The position numbers were made by a program, and so were the translations under genes. The notes under the pieces were generated by a model. It had not been told where the DNA came from. It worked only from the letters and a program-made list of their open reading frames with translations, and did no database searches. From positions 1 to 64,000 of the forward strand of contig NZ_JBNLIA010000003.1 of the NCBI RefSeq assembly GCF_050122995.1: a DNA stretch of 64,000 nucleotides, read 5' to 3'. The DNA is from Haloparvum alkalitolerans (lineage in GTDB: Archaea > Halobacteriota > Halobacteria > Halobacteriales > Haloferacaceae). Positions 34,479 to 43,500 of the stretch are shown piece by piece. How positions within the stretch are numbered: position 1 is the stretch's first letter; each line of letters opens with the position of its first letter.

Positions 34479-34786
34479 GGTCGCCGGTGGGAACCGGCCG
34501 CCGATAGGGGTTGCCGTTCGCGGCCGCGTTTAAGTACCCCGGCGGCCGGGGGCGTGTGAACGGTTACCAGCCGAGACGCCGGAATTCGGGCGGTTCGGCG
34601 GTTTGGTAGCGCCTTTCACGCACGGATTCACCGAAGTATTTATATGTGGCAAGGAGGTATGTGCAGGTACCAGAACGCCTCCGGCGCTGGTGGAACCGCA
34701 CGACGAATGATCGGGAGTTCTTATCCACGGTCCAACGCTCTGCGCCAGCGTCCGCCATATCCGGAGCGGAATGGAGAGATAGAAAA
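34479..34786. other. Intergenic region with several promoter-like boxes and a long leader
   Basis: No confident gene. On the plus strand there are TATA-like boxes at 34528-34535 (GTTTAAGT), 34637-34646 (TATTTATATG, the strongest in the window) and about 34718 (TTCTTATCC). The first lies about 26 bases before an 18-codon frame at 34556-34609 that is too short to call. The second would give the coiled-coil gene a leader of about 120 bases, ending in a GGAG about 10 bases before ATG 34787. Confidence 0.55.
34637..34646 (+). promoter_or_regulatory. Strong TATA box upstream of the coiled-coil gene
   Basis: TATTTATATG is a near-ideal archaeal TATA box. Transcription would start near 34665-34670, leaving an unusually long 5' leader (about 120 bases) before ATG 34787. 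Confidence 0.6.
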
Positions 34787-35710
34787 ATGGTAACGAAAGA
34801 AGAAGTCATCGAGAAGTACGACGTGGAACCGCTCGAGGAATCGGACAACATCGACCTTTCTGACGACGAGCTGGAGAACGGCTCGAAGGGTCAGCTCATC
34901 AAGCGAGCCGGGCAGCTCCGCGACCGACGCAACGAGCTCAACCAGATGGCCTCCGAGCGCGCCTCCGAGCGCGACGACCTGAACGCGAAGACGCGCGAGA
35001 AGGTCGACGAGGCCCAGGAGCACCGCGAGAAGCGCGACGAGCTCAACGAGCAGGTCCAGGAGCACAAGGAGAGCCGCAACGAGCTCAACGCGGAGGCCAA
35101 CGAGCTGTTCGATGAGGTCGAGGAGATGAAGTCGGACATGGAGCTCGGCTCCGGCAAGTCAATCGAGGAGCTCAAAGAGGAGATCGAGGAGCTGGAGTTC
35201 CGCCAGCAGACCGAGGTCCTCTCGGCCGAGGACGAGCGCGAGCTCATCGAGAAGATCGAAGACAAGCGCGAGAAGCTCGCCGAGAAGAAGGAGAAGGTCG
35301 AGGACACCGGCGAGCTGGAGGAGCTCGTCGAGGAGGCCGAGGAGGTCCGCTCCGAGGCGTCCCAGCACCACCAGAAGGTGACTGAGCTCGCGGACAAGGC
35401 CCAGGAGCACCACAACCAGATGATCGAGGCCTACCGCGAGGCCGACGACATCCGCGACGAGGCCGACGAAATGCACGAGCTCTTCGTGGAGGCGCAGGAA
35501 GCCGCCGACCGCCACCACGAGGACTTCGTCCGCGTCCAGAAGCGCCTCCGCGAACTCGACAAGAAGGAGGAGGAGGAGCGCAAGGACGAGCGCGCCGAGA
35601 AGCGCGAAGAGGAGAAGGAAGAGGCCGAGGAGATCTACCAGAAGTTCAAGGAAGGCGAGACCCTCGACACCGAGGACCTGATGAAGCTCCAGAAGACGGG
35701 GCTTCTCTAA
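34787..35710 (+). CDS. Archaeal coiled-coil protein (COG1340-like)
   Basis: 307 residues, almost entirely predicted coiled coil from about 35 to 290 (LRDRRNELNQMASERASERD, EAQEHREKRDELNEQVQEHK, IEELKEEIEELEFRQQTEVL). Lys and Glu are far more frequent than in neighbouring proteins. It belongs to a conserved archaeal family of SMC-like coiled-coil proteins without an ATPase head; function unknown. The short C-terminal helix KFKEGETLDTEDLMKLQ is highly conserved in my recollection. ATG 34787 follows a GGAG at suitable spacing; the frame runs further upstream but across the presumed leader. Confidence 0.85.
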   Translation: MVTKEEVIEKYDVEPLEESDNIDLSDDELENGSKGQLIKRAGQLRDRRNELNQMASERASERDDLNAKTREKVDEAQEHREKRDELNEQVQEHKESRNELNAEANELFDEVEEMKSDMELGSGKSIEELKEEIEELEFRQQTEVLSAEDERELIEKIEDKREKLAEKKEKVEDTGELEELVEEAEEVRSEASQHHQKVTELADKAQEHHNQMIEAYREADDIRDEADEMHELFVEAQEAADRHHEDFVRVQKRLRELDKKEEEERKDERAEKREEEKEEAEEIYQKFKEGETLDTEDLMKLQKTGLL

Positions 35711-35711
35711 C

Positions 35712-35744
35712 CCGGCACGCGCCGGTCGCGTTCCCCCGGTTTTT
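35712..35744 (+). terminator. Probable transcription terminator after the coiled-coil gene
   Basis: A CCGGC/GCCGG hairpin (35712-35725) is followed 14 bases later by TTTTT (35740-35744). Archaeal termination needs mainly the T-run; the hairpin may be incidental. Confidence 0.4.
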
Positions 35745-35858
35745 CTCCCCGTTTCGTCGCGCCCCTGAGCGGCCGCGCCGCCGGTGACGTTTCGCGGACG
35801 TTCCCCGGCGGTGCGACCGCCGGTGGCTTTTAACCCGCCGACGCGCGTACGCCGAGAC

Positions 35859-36875
35859 ATGCAAGGATCCTCGGACGACGGCGGACGCAACGCGGTCGCC
35901 CTCCTCGGAACGCTCGTCGCGGCCGTGATCGCGGTCGCGATCGGCTGGGTGGCGTTCGTCGTCCTCCCGGACACGACCGCGGAGCTCGCCGGCGTCCTGT
36001 TGACGCTCGCGCTCGCGCTCGCTGCGGCGCGCGTCGGCGGCTCCCTCGTGGCGTCGTACCTCGACGGCTACAACGTGGCGAAGGTGGCCGTCGAGGGGCC
36101 GATCTCCCGCGACGGCGGCCGTCCCTCGCCGCTTTCGGCACCGATCGGGCCGTCCGCCGACGAGCTCGTCGAGCAGATCGAACGGGCGGACGCGGACCCG
36201 AACGCGGAGGCCCTGCTCGTCGAGCTCAACACGCCCGGCGGCGAGGTGCTGCCGAGCGACGACATCCGGCGCGCCGCCGCCGACTTCGACGGCCCGACGC
36301 TCGCGTACGCCACCGACGTCTGCGCCTCGGGCGGCTACTGGATCGCCGCGGGCTGCGACGAGCTGTGGGCCCACGAGACGAGCCTCGTCGGCTCCATCGG
36401 CGTGGTCGGCTCCCGGCCGAACGTTGCGGAGCTGGCCGACAAGCTCGGCGTCAGCTACGAGCAGTTCACCGCCGGGGAGTACAAGGACGCCGGCGTTCCG
36501 CTCAGGGAGATAGAGGAGGACGAACGCGCCTACCTGCAGGGGATCGTCGACGACCTCTACGAGAACTTCGTGGAGACGGTCGCCGAGGGCCGCGGGATGG
36601 ACCCCGAGGCGGTCCGCGAGACGGAGGCCCGCGTCTTCCTCGGCGGCGAGGCCAGCGATCGCGGCCTCGTCGACGGCGTCGGCACCGAGACGGACGTGGA
36701 GGACCGGCTCGCCGAGGAGCTGGACGCCGAGCCCGCCGTCCGCGAGTTCGAGCCCCAGCGCGGGCTGACCGACCGCGTCAGCCTCGGCGCGCGCCGCGTC
36801 GCGTACGCGGCCGGCGCGGGCGTCGCGAGCGTCCTCGGCGACGAGGGGGGCGACGTGGACCTCCGGCTCAGGTAG
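35859..36875 (+). CDS. sppA: S49 family signal peptide peptidase-like protease
   Basis: 338 residues. Two N-terminal hydrophobic helices (ALLGTLVAAVIAVAIGWVAF and ELAGVLLTLALALAAARV) anchor a ClpP-fold protease domain. It has the Ser nucleophile in DVCASGGYWIAAGCDELWA and the general-base Lys in FTAGEYKDAGVPL, the classic Ser-Lys dyad of archaeal SppA. LVELNTPGGEVLPSD forms the oxyanion side. It degrades membrane-embedded peptide remnants. A CTTTTAAC box about 28 bases upstream supports ATG 35859. Confidence 0.9.
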   Translation: MQGSSDDGGRNAVALLGTLVAAVIAVAIGWVAFVVLPDTTAELAGVLLTLALALAAARVGGSLVASYLDGYNVAKVAVEGPISRDGGRPSPLSAPIGPSADELVEQIERADADPNAEALLVELNTPGGEVLPSDDIRRAAADFDGPTLAYATDVCASGGYWIAAGCDELWAHETSLVGSIGVVGSRPNVAELADKLGVSYEQFTAGEYKDAGVPLREIEEDERAYLQGIVDDLYENFVETVAEGRGMDPEAVRETEARVFLGGEASDRGLVDGVGTETDVEDRLAEELDAEPAVREFEPQRGLTDRVSLGARRVAYAAGAGVASVLGDEGGDVDLRLR

Positions 36876-36927
36876 GCGTCCCGGCGGCGGAGACCGCTCG
36901 GCGGGCCGAGCGGCGGAAACGCACGGC

Positions 36928-38013
36928 TCAGCGCAGGCCGTCGGCCCGCACGAGCGCGCCGCCCGACGCCCGCTCCTCGCAGTCGACGCCGATCCCGAAC
37001 CGCTCCACGAGCGCCGCGCACGAGGCCAGATGGTCGGTCACGGTCGGCGCTGCGACGACGCCGCCCGCGAGCGCGACCGGCAGGACGAGCTGGTCCGCCA
37101 GGTGGCGGTCGACCGCTCCCGGCCCGTCGCGGAACCGCCGGAACCGGTCGACCGCCTCGCGGGCGGTCGCCTCGGCCGGCGTGCCCGGCTCGCCGAGCGC
37201 CGAGACGCCGGCCGTCGGTCGGGCCGCGGGCGTCGCCGCGTCCGGTGCCGCTTCCGCCTCGGCGCCGCCGTTCTCGGGCGCGTCGACACGGATCGTCACG
37301 ACCGCGCCCGTGCTCGACGCCGGGCCGTAGCTCGCGACGCGCGCCGCGATCTCGTGACCGTCGTTTCTCAGCTCCTCGGCGGCCGTCGCCGCCAGCCGCT
37401 CGGCGGCGTCCGTCTCCGCGAGGTCCGCGCTCGCGGCGGCGAACACGCGGACGCCCCCGATCCGCTCCGGCCCGACCGGCTCACGGAGGTCGATCCGGTC
37501 GAGCGAGGAGGGGGCCAGCGTCAGCCGGGCGGCGCCGTCCCCGGCGGGGTAGAAGCCGCGACGCTCGGCCTCGACGCGCGCGAGGAGGCCGTGCCGAGCG
37601 AGCAGGGGGAGCTTCACGCGGCGCAGGTAATCGAGCGGCGGCGACCACGCGACGTCCGTCCCGCCGGTGGCGCGCAGGGTGATCGGGGTCTCCGCGGCGA
37701 CCGCGAGCGGCAGGACCGTCTCGAACACCAGCGTCAGGCTCCCGGCGGTGTCGACGGCGACCGCGTACCCCCCGCCCGTCACCGCATCCGGCTCGAAGGT
37801 CACCGCGTCGTCGCCGACGGCGCCCCCCTCGACCTCGGCGTCCGCGACCGCGGCCGCGGCGCGCACGCACGCGGCGTGTTGGGCCTTGAGCCCCGGCGTC
37901 GGGCGATCGCCGCGAACGTCGGTCATCCGGAACGGCGTGTCCGTCAGCGCCGACAGCGCGAGGGCGGTCCGGAGCAGCTGACCGCCGCCGGCGCTGCCGT
38001 CGATCTCCAGCAT
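36928..38013 (-). CDS. rtcA: RNA 3'-terminal phosphate cyclase
   Basis: Converts RNA 3'-phosphate to 2',3'-cyclic phosphate using ATP. 361 residues: MLEIDGSAGGGQLLRTALAL is the conserved N-terminus (G-E/S-G-G-G-Q-x-x-R), VRGDRPTPGLKAQH and AWSPPLDYLRRVKLPLL follow, and DRHLADQLVLPVALAGG holds the catalytic His (H-x-x-D-Q). A Glu/Ala-rich insertion near residues 270-290 is a haloarchaeal addition. Start ATG 38013 matches the family; it is divergent from the DUF373 gene with a 118-base gap. Confidence 0.93.
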   Translation of the reverse strand: MLEIDGSAGGGQLLRTALALSALTDTPFRMTDVRGDRPTPGLKAQHAACVRAAAAVADAEVEGGAVGDDAVTFEPDAVTGGGYAVAVDTAGSLTLVFETVLPLAVAAETPITLRATGGTDVAWSPPLDYLRRVKLPLLARHGLLARVEAERRGFYPAGDGAARLTLAPSSLDRIDLREPVGPERIGGVRVFAAASADLAETDAAERLAATAAEELRNDGHEIAARVASYGPASSTGAVVTIRVDAPENGGAEAEAAPDAATPAARPTAGVSALGEPGTPAEATAREAVDRFRRFRDGPGAVDRHLADQLVLPVALAGGVVAAPTVTDHLASCAALVERFGIGVDCEERASGGALVRADGLR

Positions 38014-38131
38014 GCCCTCCGCTGGCGGCCCGGCGGGCTTGTGTCTGTCGACGGCGTGTGGGTGGCTGACGCGCCTTCGCGACGTCTCGACGACCGGGAG
38101 CGTTTTCACGAGGGGTAGCGTGGTGTGTGAC

Positions 38132-39271
38132 GTGACGACGCTGGTCATCTGCGTGGACCGGTCCGGCGCGATCGGTCGGAAGACGAGCGTGCCGATGCCC
38201 GTCGCCGGCTGGGAGGCGGTCCGCTCGCTGGTGACGGACGTGGGCCTCGCGGACCCGGAGGACGCCAGCGTCAACTGCATTCTCGAGGCGCTGCGGGTCG
38301 CTCGGGAACTCCGCGACGAGCGCGAGGAGTCGGCGGTCGCGGTCGTCTCCGCGGCCGGCGACTCCCGGGTGGGCGCGGACCGCTCGGTGGCCGCACAGAT
38401 CGACGCGCTCGTGGAGCGGTACGAGCCGAGCTCCGCCATCGTGGTCGTGGACTCGGCGGACGACGAGCGCGTGATGCCCATCGTGGAGTCGCGGCTCCCG
38501 GTCGACGGCGTGGACCGCGTCGTCGTCCGGCAGGCCCGCGACCTGGAGTCGACCTACTACCTGCTGAAGCAGTTCCTCGGCGACGAGGAGCTTCGCTCGA
38601 CGGTGCTGGTGCCGCTCGGCATCGCGCTCCTGCTTCTGCCCGCGCTCCTGCTCCGCTTCTCGGCGGCGGTGGCGCTGGCGGGCGTGGCCGGCCTGCTCGG
38701 CGCCGCGCTGCTGTACAAGGGGCTGGCGATCGACGAGTACGTCGCGGACGTGCCCGAGCGCGTCCGCGAGGCGCTGTACGCCGGGCAGGTCTCGGTCGTG
38801 ACCTACGTCGTGGCGGCGGGGCTCTCGCTGGTCGGCGGCTTCTTCGGCGTGCTCGCCGCGGCGGAGGTCTCGGGCCAGCCGGAGCTGGTCGAGGCGATGC
38901 GGTTCGTCTACGCCGCGGTCCCGTGGCTCGCGGGCGCGGCGCTGACCGCGGCGCTCGGTCGCCTCCTCGACGAGGTGATCCGCGACGAGGGGATCCGCAG
39001 CCACGTGCTCAACCTGCCGTTCGTCGCGGTCGCGGTCGGGCTGGTCGTCCGCGGCTTCGCCGGTTACTTCCTCGAACAGGAGCAGGTGCTCGACCACTTC
39101 ACGTTCGCGGGCGTGACGGTCGGCCCGGGCCAGCGGCTCGCCGCCTTCATCGTCGCCGGGATCGTCGTCTCGATCGTCGGCGTGAAGGTCGCCTCCGACG
39201 TGGGCGCCGACGCGCTGGAGGACGTGATCGAGCGCGACGGGGCGGACGGCCGGCGCGGCGAGGGACGATAA
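38132..39271 (+). CDS. DUF373 family membrane protein
   Basis: 379 residues. The cytoplasmic N-terminal domain (about 1-155) begins TTLVICVDRSGAIGRKTSVPMPVAGW, the DUF373 hallmark, with EDASVNCILEALRVARELRD and SAIVVVDSADDERVMPIVES. The rest is a membrane domain of about seven helices. The family is archaeal; its function is unknown, though the first domain resembles a nucleotide-binding fold. GTG 38132 follows a CGTTTTCA box at about -28. A 28-bp tandem array lies 63 bases after the stop. Confidence 0.88.
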   Translation: MTTLVICVDRSGAIGRKTSVPMPVAGWEAVRSLVTDVGLADPEDASVNCILEALRVARELRDEREESAVAVVSAAGDSRVGADRSVAAQIDALVERYEPSSAIVVVDSADDERVMPIVESRLPVDGVDRVVVRQARDLESTYYLLKQFLGDEELRSTVLVPLGIALLLLPALLLRFSAAVALAGVAGLLGAALLYKGLAIDEYVADVPERVREALYAGQVSVVTYVVAAGLSLVGGFFGVLAAAEVSGQPELVEAMRFVYAAVPWLAGAALTAALGRLLDEVIRDEGIRSHVLNLPFVAVAVGLVVRGFAGYFLEQEQVLDHFTFAGVTVGPGQRLAAFIVAGIVVSIVGVKVASDVGADALEDVIERDGADGRRGEGR

Positions 39272-39334
39272 GGCGGTGGCCGACGAGGCGGCGCGGCGAG
39301 GGAGGGTACGCGGGTTGGACCGTCCTGATCCGTG

Positions 39335-39446
39335 TTCTGTCCTGAAAATGCGGCCGGCGGCTTTCTGTTCCAAGAATGTGACCGGCGGCTTTCTGTTCCA
39401 AGAATGTGACCGGCGGCTTTCTGTCCCAAAAATGCGGCCGGTAGCT
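39335..39446. repeat. Tandem array: four 28-bp units
   Basis: Units start at 39335, 39363, 39391 and 39419, each beginning TTCTGT and containing GCGGCCGGCGGCT or GTGACCGGCGGCT. The two middle copies are identical; the outer copies differ at a few positions. There are no spacers, so this is not a CRISPR array. It occupies the gap between convergent genes (DUF373 and phzF). Confidence 0.9.
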
Positions 39447-39469
39447 CTCCAAACGCCCGCTCGCGCCCG

Positions 39470-40372
39470 CTACGCCTCGATGATCCCGTCCTCGTCCGCG
39501 GGCGGGACGACCAACTCGCCCTCGAGCGTCGTGGTCGCCTCGCCGCCGACGCGGACCTCGGTCCCGTCGACGCGGACGCGGACGTAGCCGGGTCGGTCGA
39601 CGAAGTGGCCCTGCTCGAAGCGCATCTCCTCGGGGAACTCGTCGAAGGCGCCCGACTCGCGGAGGTACGCCCCGCAGGCGCCGCTGGCGGTCCCCGTCAC
39701 CGGGTCCTCCGGGACGCCGGCCGCGGGCGCCCACATCCGGCCGTGAAGCGTCGAGTCGGACTCGAGCGCGTCGAAGGTGAACGCGTAGATCCCGGCCACG
39801 TCGTACTCCTCGGAGAGCTCCTCGACCGCGGCCATGTCGGGGTCGGCGTCGCCGAGGTGTTCGAGGAAGTTCACCGGGACGACGAGGAATGGAAGTCCCG
39901 TCGAGGCGTAGGCGGTGTCCAGATCCGCGCCCACGTCCGTCAGTGTGGCCGAGTCGATCCCCAGTGCGTCGCCGAGGCGGTCGTAGTCGACCTCGACCGG
40001 CCGGACCGTCGGCGCGTCCTGGGTCATCCAGACGACGCCCTCGTCGGTCACCTCGATGTCGAGCACGCCGACGTTCGTCTCCAGCGTGTGCGTGCCGGCG
40101 CCGACGACCCCGTCCGCGAACAGCTGCGCGTGGCTGGCGACCGTCGCGTGGCCGCAGAGGTCGACCTCCTGGGTCGGCGTGAAGTAGCGGATCCGGCGGT
40201 CGGCCTCGGCCGAGTCGGTGAGAAACGCCGTCTCGCTGGCGCCGAGCTCGGCGGCGATGGCCCCCATCCGGTCGTCGTCGAGTCCGGCTGCGTCGGGGAC
40301 GACTCCGGCCGCGTTGCCCGCACACGACTCCGTCGTAAACGCGTCGACAAGTAGCGTCCGTCGCGTCTCCAT
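39470..40372 (-). CDS. PhzF family isomerase/epimerase
   Basis: 300 residues with the diaminopimelate-epimerase-like double fold. Signatures: LVDAFTTESCAGNAAGVV (first half, with SCAGN), SETAFL (catalytic Glu region), RIRYFTPTQEVDLCGHATVA and the second-half motif EDPVTGTASGACGAYL. Family members act on phenazine precursors or other small acids; here the substrate is unknown and no phenazine pathway is nearby. ATG 40372 starts METRRTLLVDAF, and CCTTTTGTC lies about 25 bases upstream on the minus strand. Confidence 0.9.
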   Translation of the reverse strand: METRRTLLVDAFTTESCAGNAAGVVPDAAGLDDDRMGAIAAELGASETAFLTDSAEADRRIRYFTPTQEVDLCGHATVASHAQLFADGVVGAGTHTLETNVGVLDIEVTDEGVVWMTQDAPTVRPVEVDYDRLGDALGIDSATLTDVGADLDTAYASTGLPFLVVPVNFLEHLGDADPDMAAVEELSEEYDVAGIYAFTFDALESDSTLHGRMWAPAAGVPEDPVTGTASGACGAYLRESGAFDEFPEEMRFEQGHFVDRPGYVRVRVDGTEVRVGGEATTTLEGELVVPPADEDGIIEA

Positions 40373-40427
40373 ACCGGCCGATAGCGGGCCGGCGACAAAA
40401 GGGTACGCAAGCAACGGGCGCGGACGG

Positions 40428-40511
40428 CGGCGGAAGCGGCGCGAAGAGGAGGGAACGGCGGAAGCGGCGCGAAGGGGGGAGAGCGGCGGAAGTGGCGCGG
40501 AGGGGGCACGG
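40428..40511. repeat. Tandem array: three purine-rich 28-bp units
   Basis: Units begin at 40428, 40456 and 40484, each starting CGGCGGAAG and continuing with a GCGGCGCGAAG-like core and an A/G-rich tail; they diverge by several substitutions. The array sits between the phzF promoter and the sensor kinase stop codon and is non-coding. Confidence 0.85.
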
Positions 40512-40547
40512 AGGGGACCGAGGAGAACCGGACGACCCGCGGCCGCC

Positions 40548-43500
40548 CTACGAGCGGACCCAGTTCACGTCACGGATCTCGAACCGCGCGCCCGTCTCGT
40601 CGCTGTGGCCGTCGACGAGTTCGACCGTCCAGCCGTGCGCTCCCGCGATCTGGTCGACGATGGCGAGCCCGAACCCCGTCCCGGTCTCGGAGGTGGTGTA
40701 TCCGCGCTCGAAGACGTGCTCGCGGACGTCGTCGGGGATCCCCGGTCCGTCGTCGGCGACGTAGAAGCCGCTCTCGAGGCGCCCGACCGTGACGTGGACG
40801 TCCGGCCCGACGTGCTCGACCGCGTTGCGGAACAGGTTCTCGAACAGCGAGCGCACGCGGGAGGCGTCACACGCCGCGACGCCCAGATCCTCGACGGTCA
40901 GGCTCGCGCCGTCGGTGTCGACGGTCTCCCACGCCTCGCGGGCGACGGCGCCGATGTCGGTCGGCTCCGTCTCGACCACGCGCGTCCCGAGCCGGGCGAA
41001 CGAGAGCGCGTCGTCGATCAGCTCGTTCATGCGCGTCAACGCGGTCGCGGCGGCGTCGAGGTCCGCGGCCTCGTCGCCCTCCCGCGCGAGGTCGACGTGC
41101 CCCTCGGCGACGTTGAGGGGGTTGCGCAGGTCGTGGGAGACGACGCTGGCGAACTCCTCCAGCCGGTCGCGCTCGCGTTCGAGCTCCGCCTGCGTCCGGC
41201 GGCGTTCCAGCTCGTAACTCACCCATCGGGCCATCAGGTCGACCAGCGTCACCTCCCAGCGGTCGAACGGCTCCTCGCGGGCGCCGCGGTCGTAGAAGCA
41301 GAAGGTGCCGAACACCTCGCCGTCGACGACCACCGGCGCGCCGACGTAACAGGAGATGCCGATCTGCGTGTAGCCCTCGCGCTCCGCGAGATCGGGTACT
41401 TCCCCCACGTCTTTCACCTGCAGCGATTGCTTGGTTGCGACCACGCGCTCGCAGTTGGTCGTCCCCACGTCCACGACGACGCCCTCCTCGAAGGCACCGG
41501 TATCGTCCTCGACGATGAGGCCGACGTAGTCCTCGCCGTCGACCCGTGAGAGCAGCCCCGACTCGGTGCCGATCACCTCCTTACCCAGCGTCAACAGGCT
41601 GCGGACCTTCGTCTCGAAGTCGGTGTCCTTCTCGGCGATCGTCTCGTAGAGCCGGCGCATCACCCCCTCGCGGTACTCCAGCTCCCGGCGCTCGGCGTGG
41701 CGCTCGGTCACGTCGCGGACGACCGCGGCGACCCCCCAGAACTCGCCGTCGTGGTACATCGGCGTCTTCCGAACCTCGACCGGGAGCGGACCGTCGGCGG
41801 CGTCGACGGTCAACTCGACGGTCGAGCCGTCGTGCGTCTCGCCCGCGGCGAGGCGGTCGATCGCCTCCCGGATCCGGCCGCGGTCGACGGGGCGAAGCAG
41901 CGTGGAGACGTCGCTGCCGACGATCGCGTCGCGGTCGCGGTCGAGTCGGTCGGCGACGTACTGGTTGACGAAGCGGATCTCCCCCGACGCGTCCACGACG
42001 AGGACGCCGTCGTGAACCGACTCGACGATGTGCTCGAACTGCTCGAGCCGTCGGCGGTCGCGGACCCGGTCCGACACGTCCCGGAAGTAGATGCTCGCGC
42101 CGGTCTCGTCGGGGTAGATCCGTGACTCGTACCACGCGTCCGCGGGCGGGTAGTACGTCTCCACCGTCTCCGCCTCCTTCCGCTCGATGGCCCGGTCGTA
42201 GGCGGCGAGGAACGCGTCGCTGGTCCTCTCGAACGCCTCACGCAGGTCGACGCCGACGATCTCCGCGGGCTCGAAGCCGGCCATCTCCGCGCCGTGGTCG
42301 TTGATGTAGGTGATCGTGTCGTCCGTGTCGACGGCCATGAACCCGTCCGTCATCCGGTCGAGGAGGGTTGCGCGCTCGTCGGCCGCGCGCCGCTGAGCGG
42401 TGATGTCGGTCGCGATGCCGTAGACCGCGTACGGCACCCCCTCGACGTCGAACAGCGGGACGCGGACGGTGACGAAGGTCCGCTGCTCCCCGTCGACGGT
42501 CACGTGCTCCTCGAACCGTGTCGGCTCGCCGGCCGCCACCGCCTCCCGGTCGTGGGCGGTCACCCACTCCGCGATCGGGTCGGAGTGGACCGTCTCGACC
42601 GTCTCGCCGACGATGGCGTCCTTTTCACGGCCGACGAACTCCGCGAAGGCGTCGTTGACCAGCAGGTAGCGGCCGTCGAGGTCCTTCATGAACACGAGGT
42701 TCGTCGTGTGCTCGAGGATCGTCTCCAGTCGGTCGGTCGACGCGCGGAGCCGGTCGATGCTCCGCTCGCGCCCGACGTGGGCGGCGACGACCGCGGTGAC
42801 GGAGTCGAGCAGACGCTCCTCCTCGGGGAGAAACGGTTCGTCGCCCTCGTGCACGTCGCCGACGTACGCGACCGCGATCTCCACGCGCGGGGGGCCGGCG
42901 CTTCCTTCGTCGTCTTCCGAGCCGACCTCGCCCCCGCCGTCGTCCGAGCCGACCTCGCCCCCGCCGTCGTCCGAGCCGCCCTCTCCCCCGCCGCTCCCCA
43001 GGTCGACCCCACCCTCCACGGTCGCCGTGGCGGTGATCTCGTGGGGGGTCTCCGCGAAGTTCGGCGTCGCGAACGTCCGACCGTCGACGCGGATCCGCGC
43101 GGCCGTGTGCTCCGGATGGCGCCACCCCGCGGGAAGCGCGGTCGCCAGCTCCGAGAGGCGGTCGTCGAGCGGCCGGTCGGCGGCGAGGAGGGCGTTGGCG
43201 GCGTGGAGCGTGGCCAGTTCCTTCGAGCGCTCGCGGCGGGCCAGCTCGGCCCGGTAGCCGGCGACGGCGGTCCGGAGCCGCGCCGCGAGCGTCCCGAAGA
43301 GCTCCGCCTCGCCCTTCCGGAGGTAGTCGGTCGCCCCCTCGCGGACGGCCTCCGCGGCGACCGCCTCGCTCCCCGCCCCCGTCACCAGCAGGAACGGCAG
43401 TTCCGGATCGTCTTCTCGGACGGTCGCGAGCAGGTCGATACCGCCCCGGTCGGGGAGCTCGCCGGCCGCGACGACGGCGTCGTACGTACCGACGGCCAGC

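Noticed and set aside
34644..34793. A frame from ATG 34644 ending on the coiled-coil start codon
   Set aside because: Its first codons overlap the TATA box and would lie upstream of the transcription start; later in-frame starts have no support.
39335..39446. Possible CRISPR array (28-bp repeats)
   Set aside because: Units are directly adjacent with no spacers, and no cas genes are in the window.
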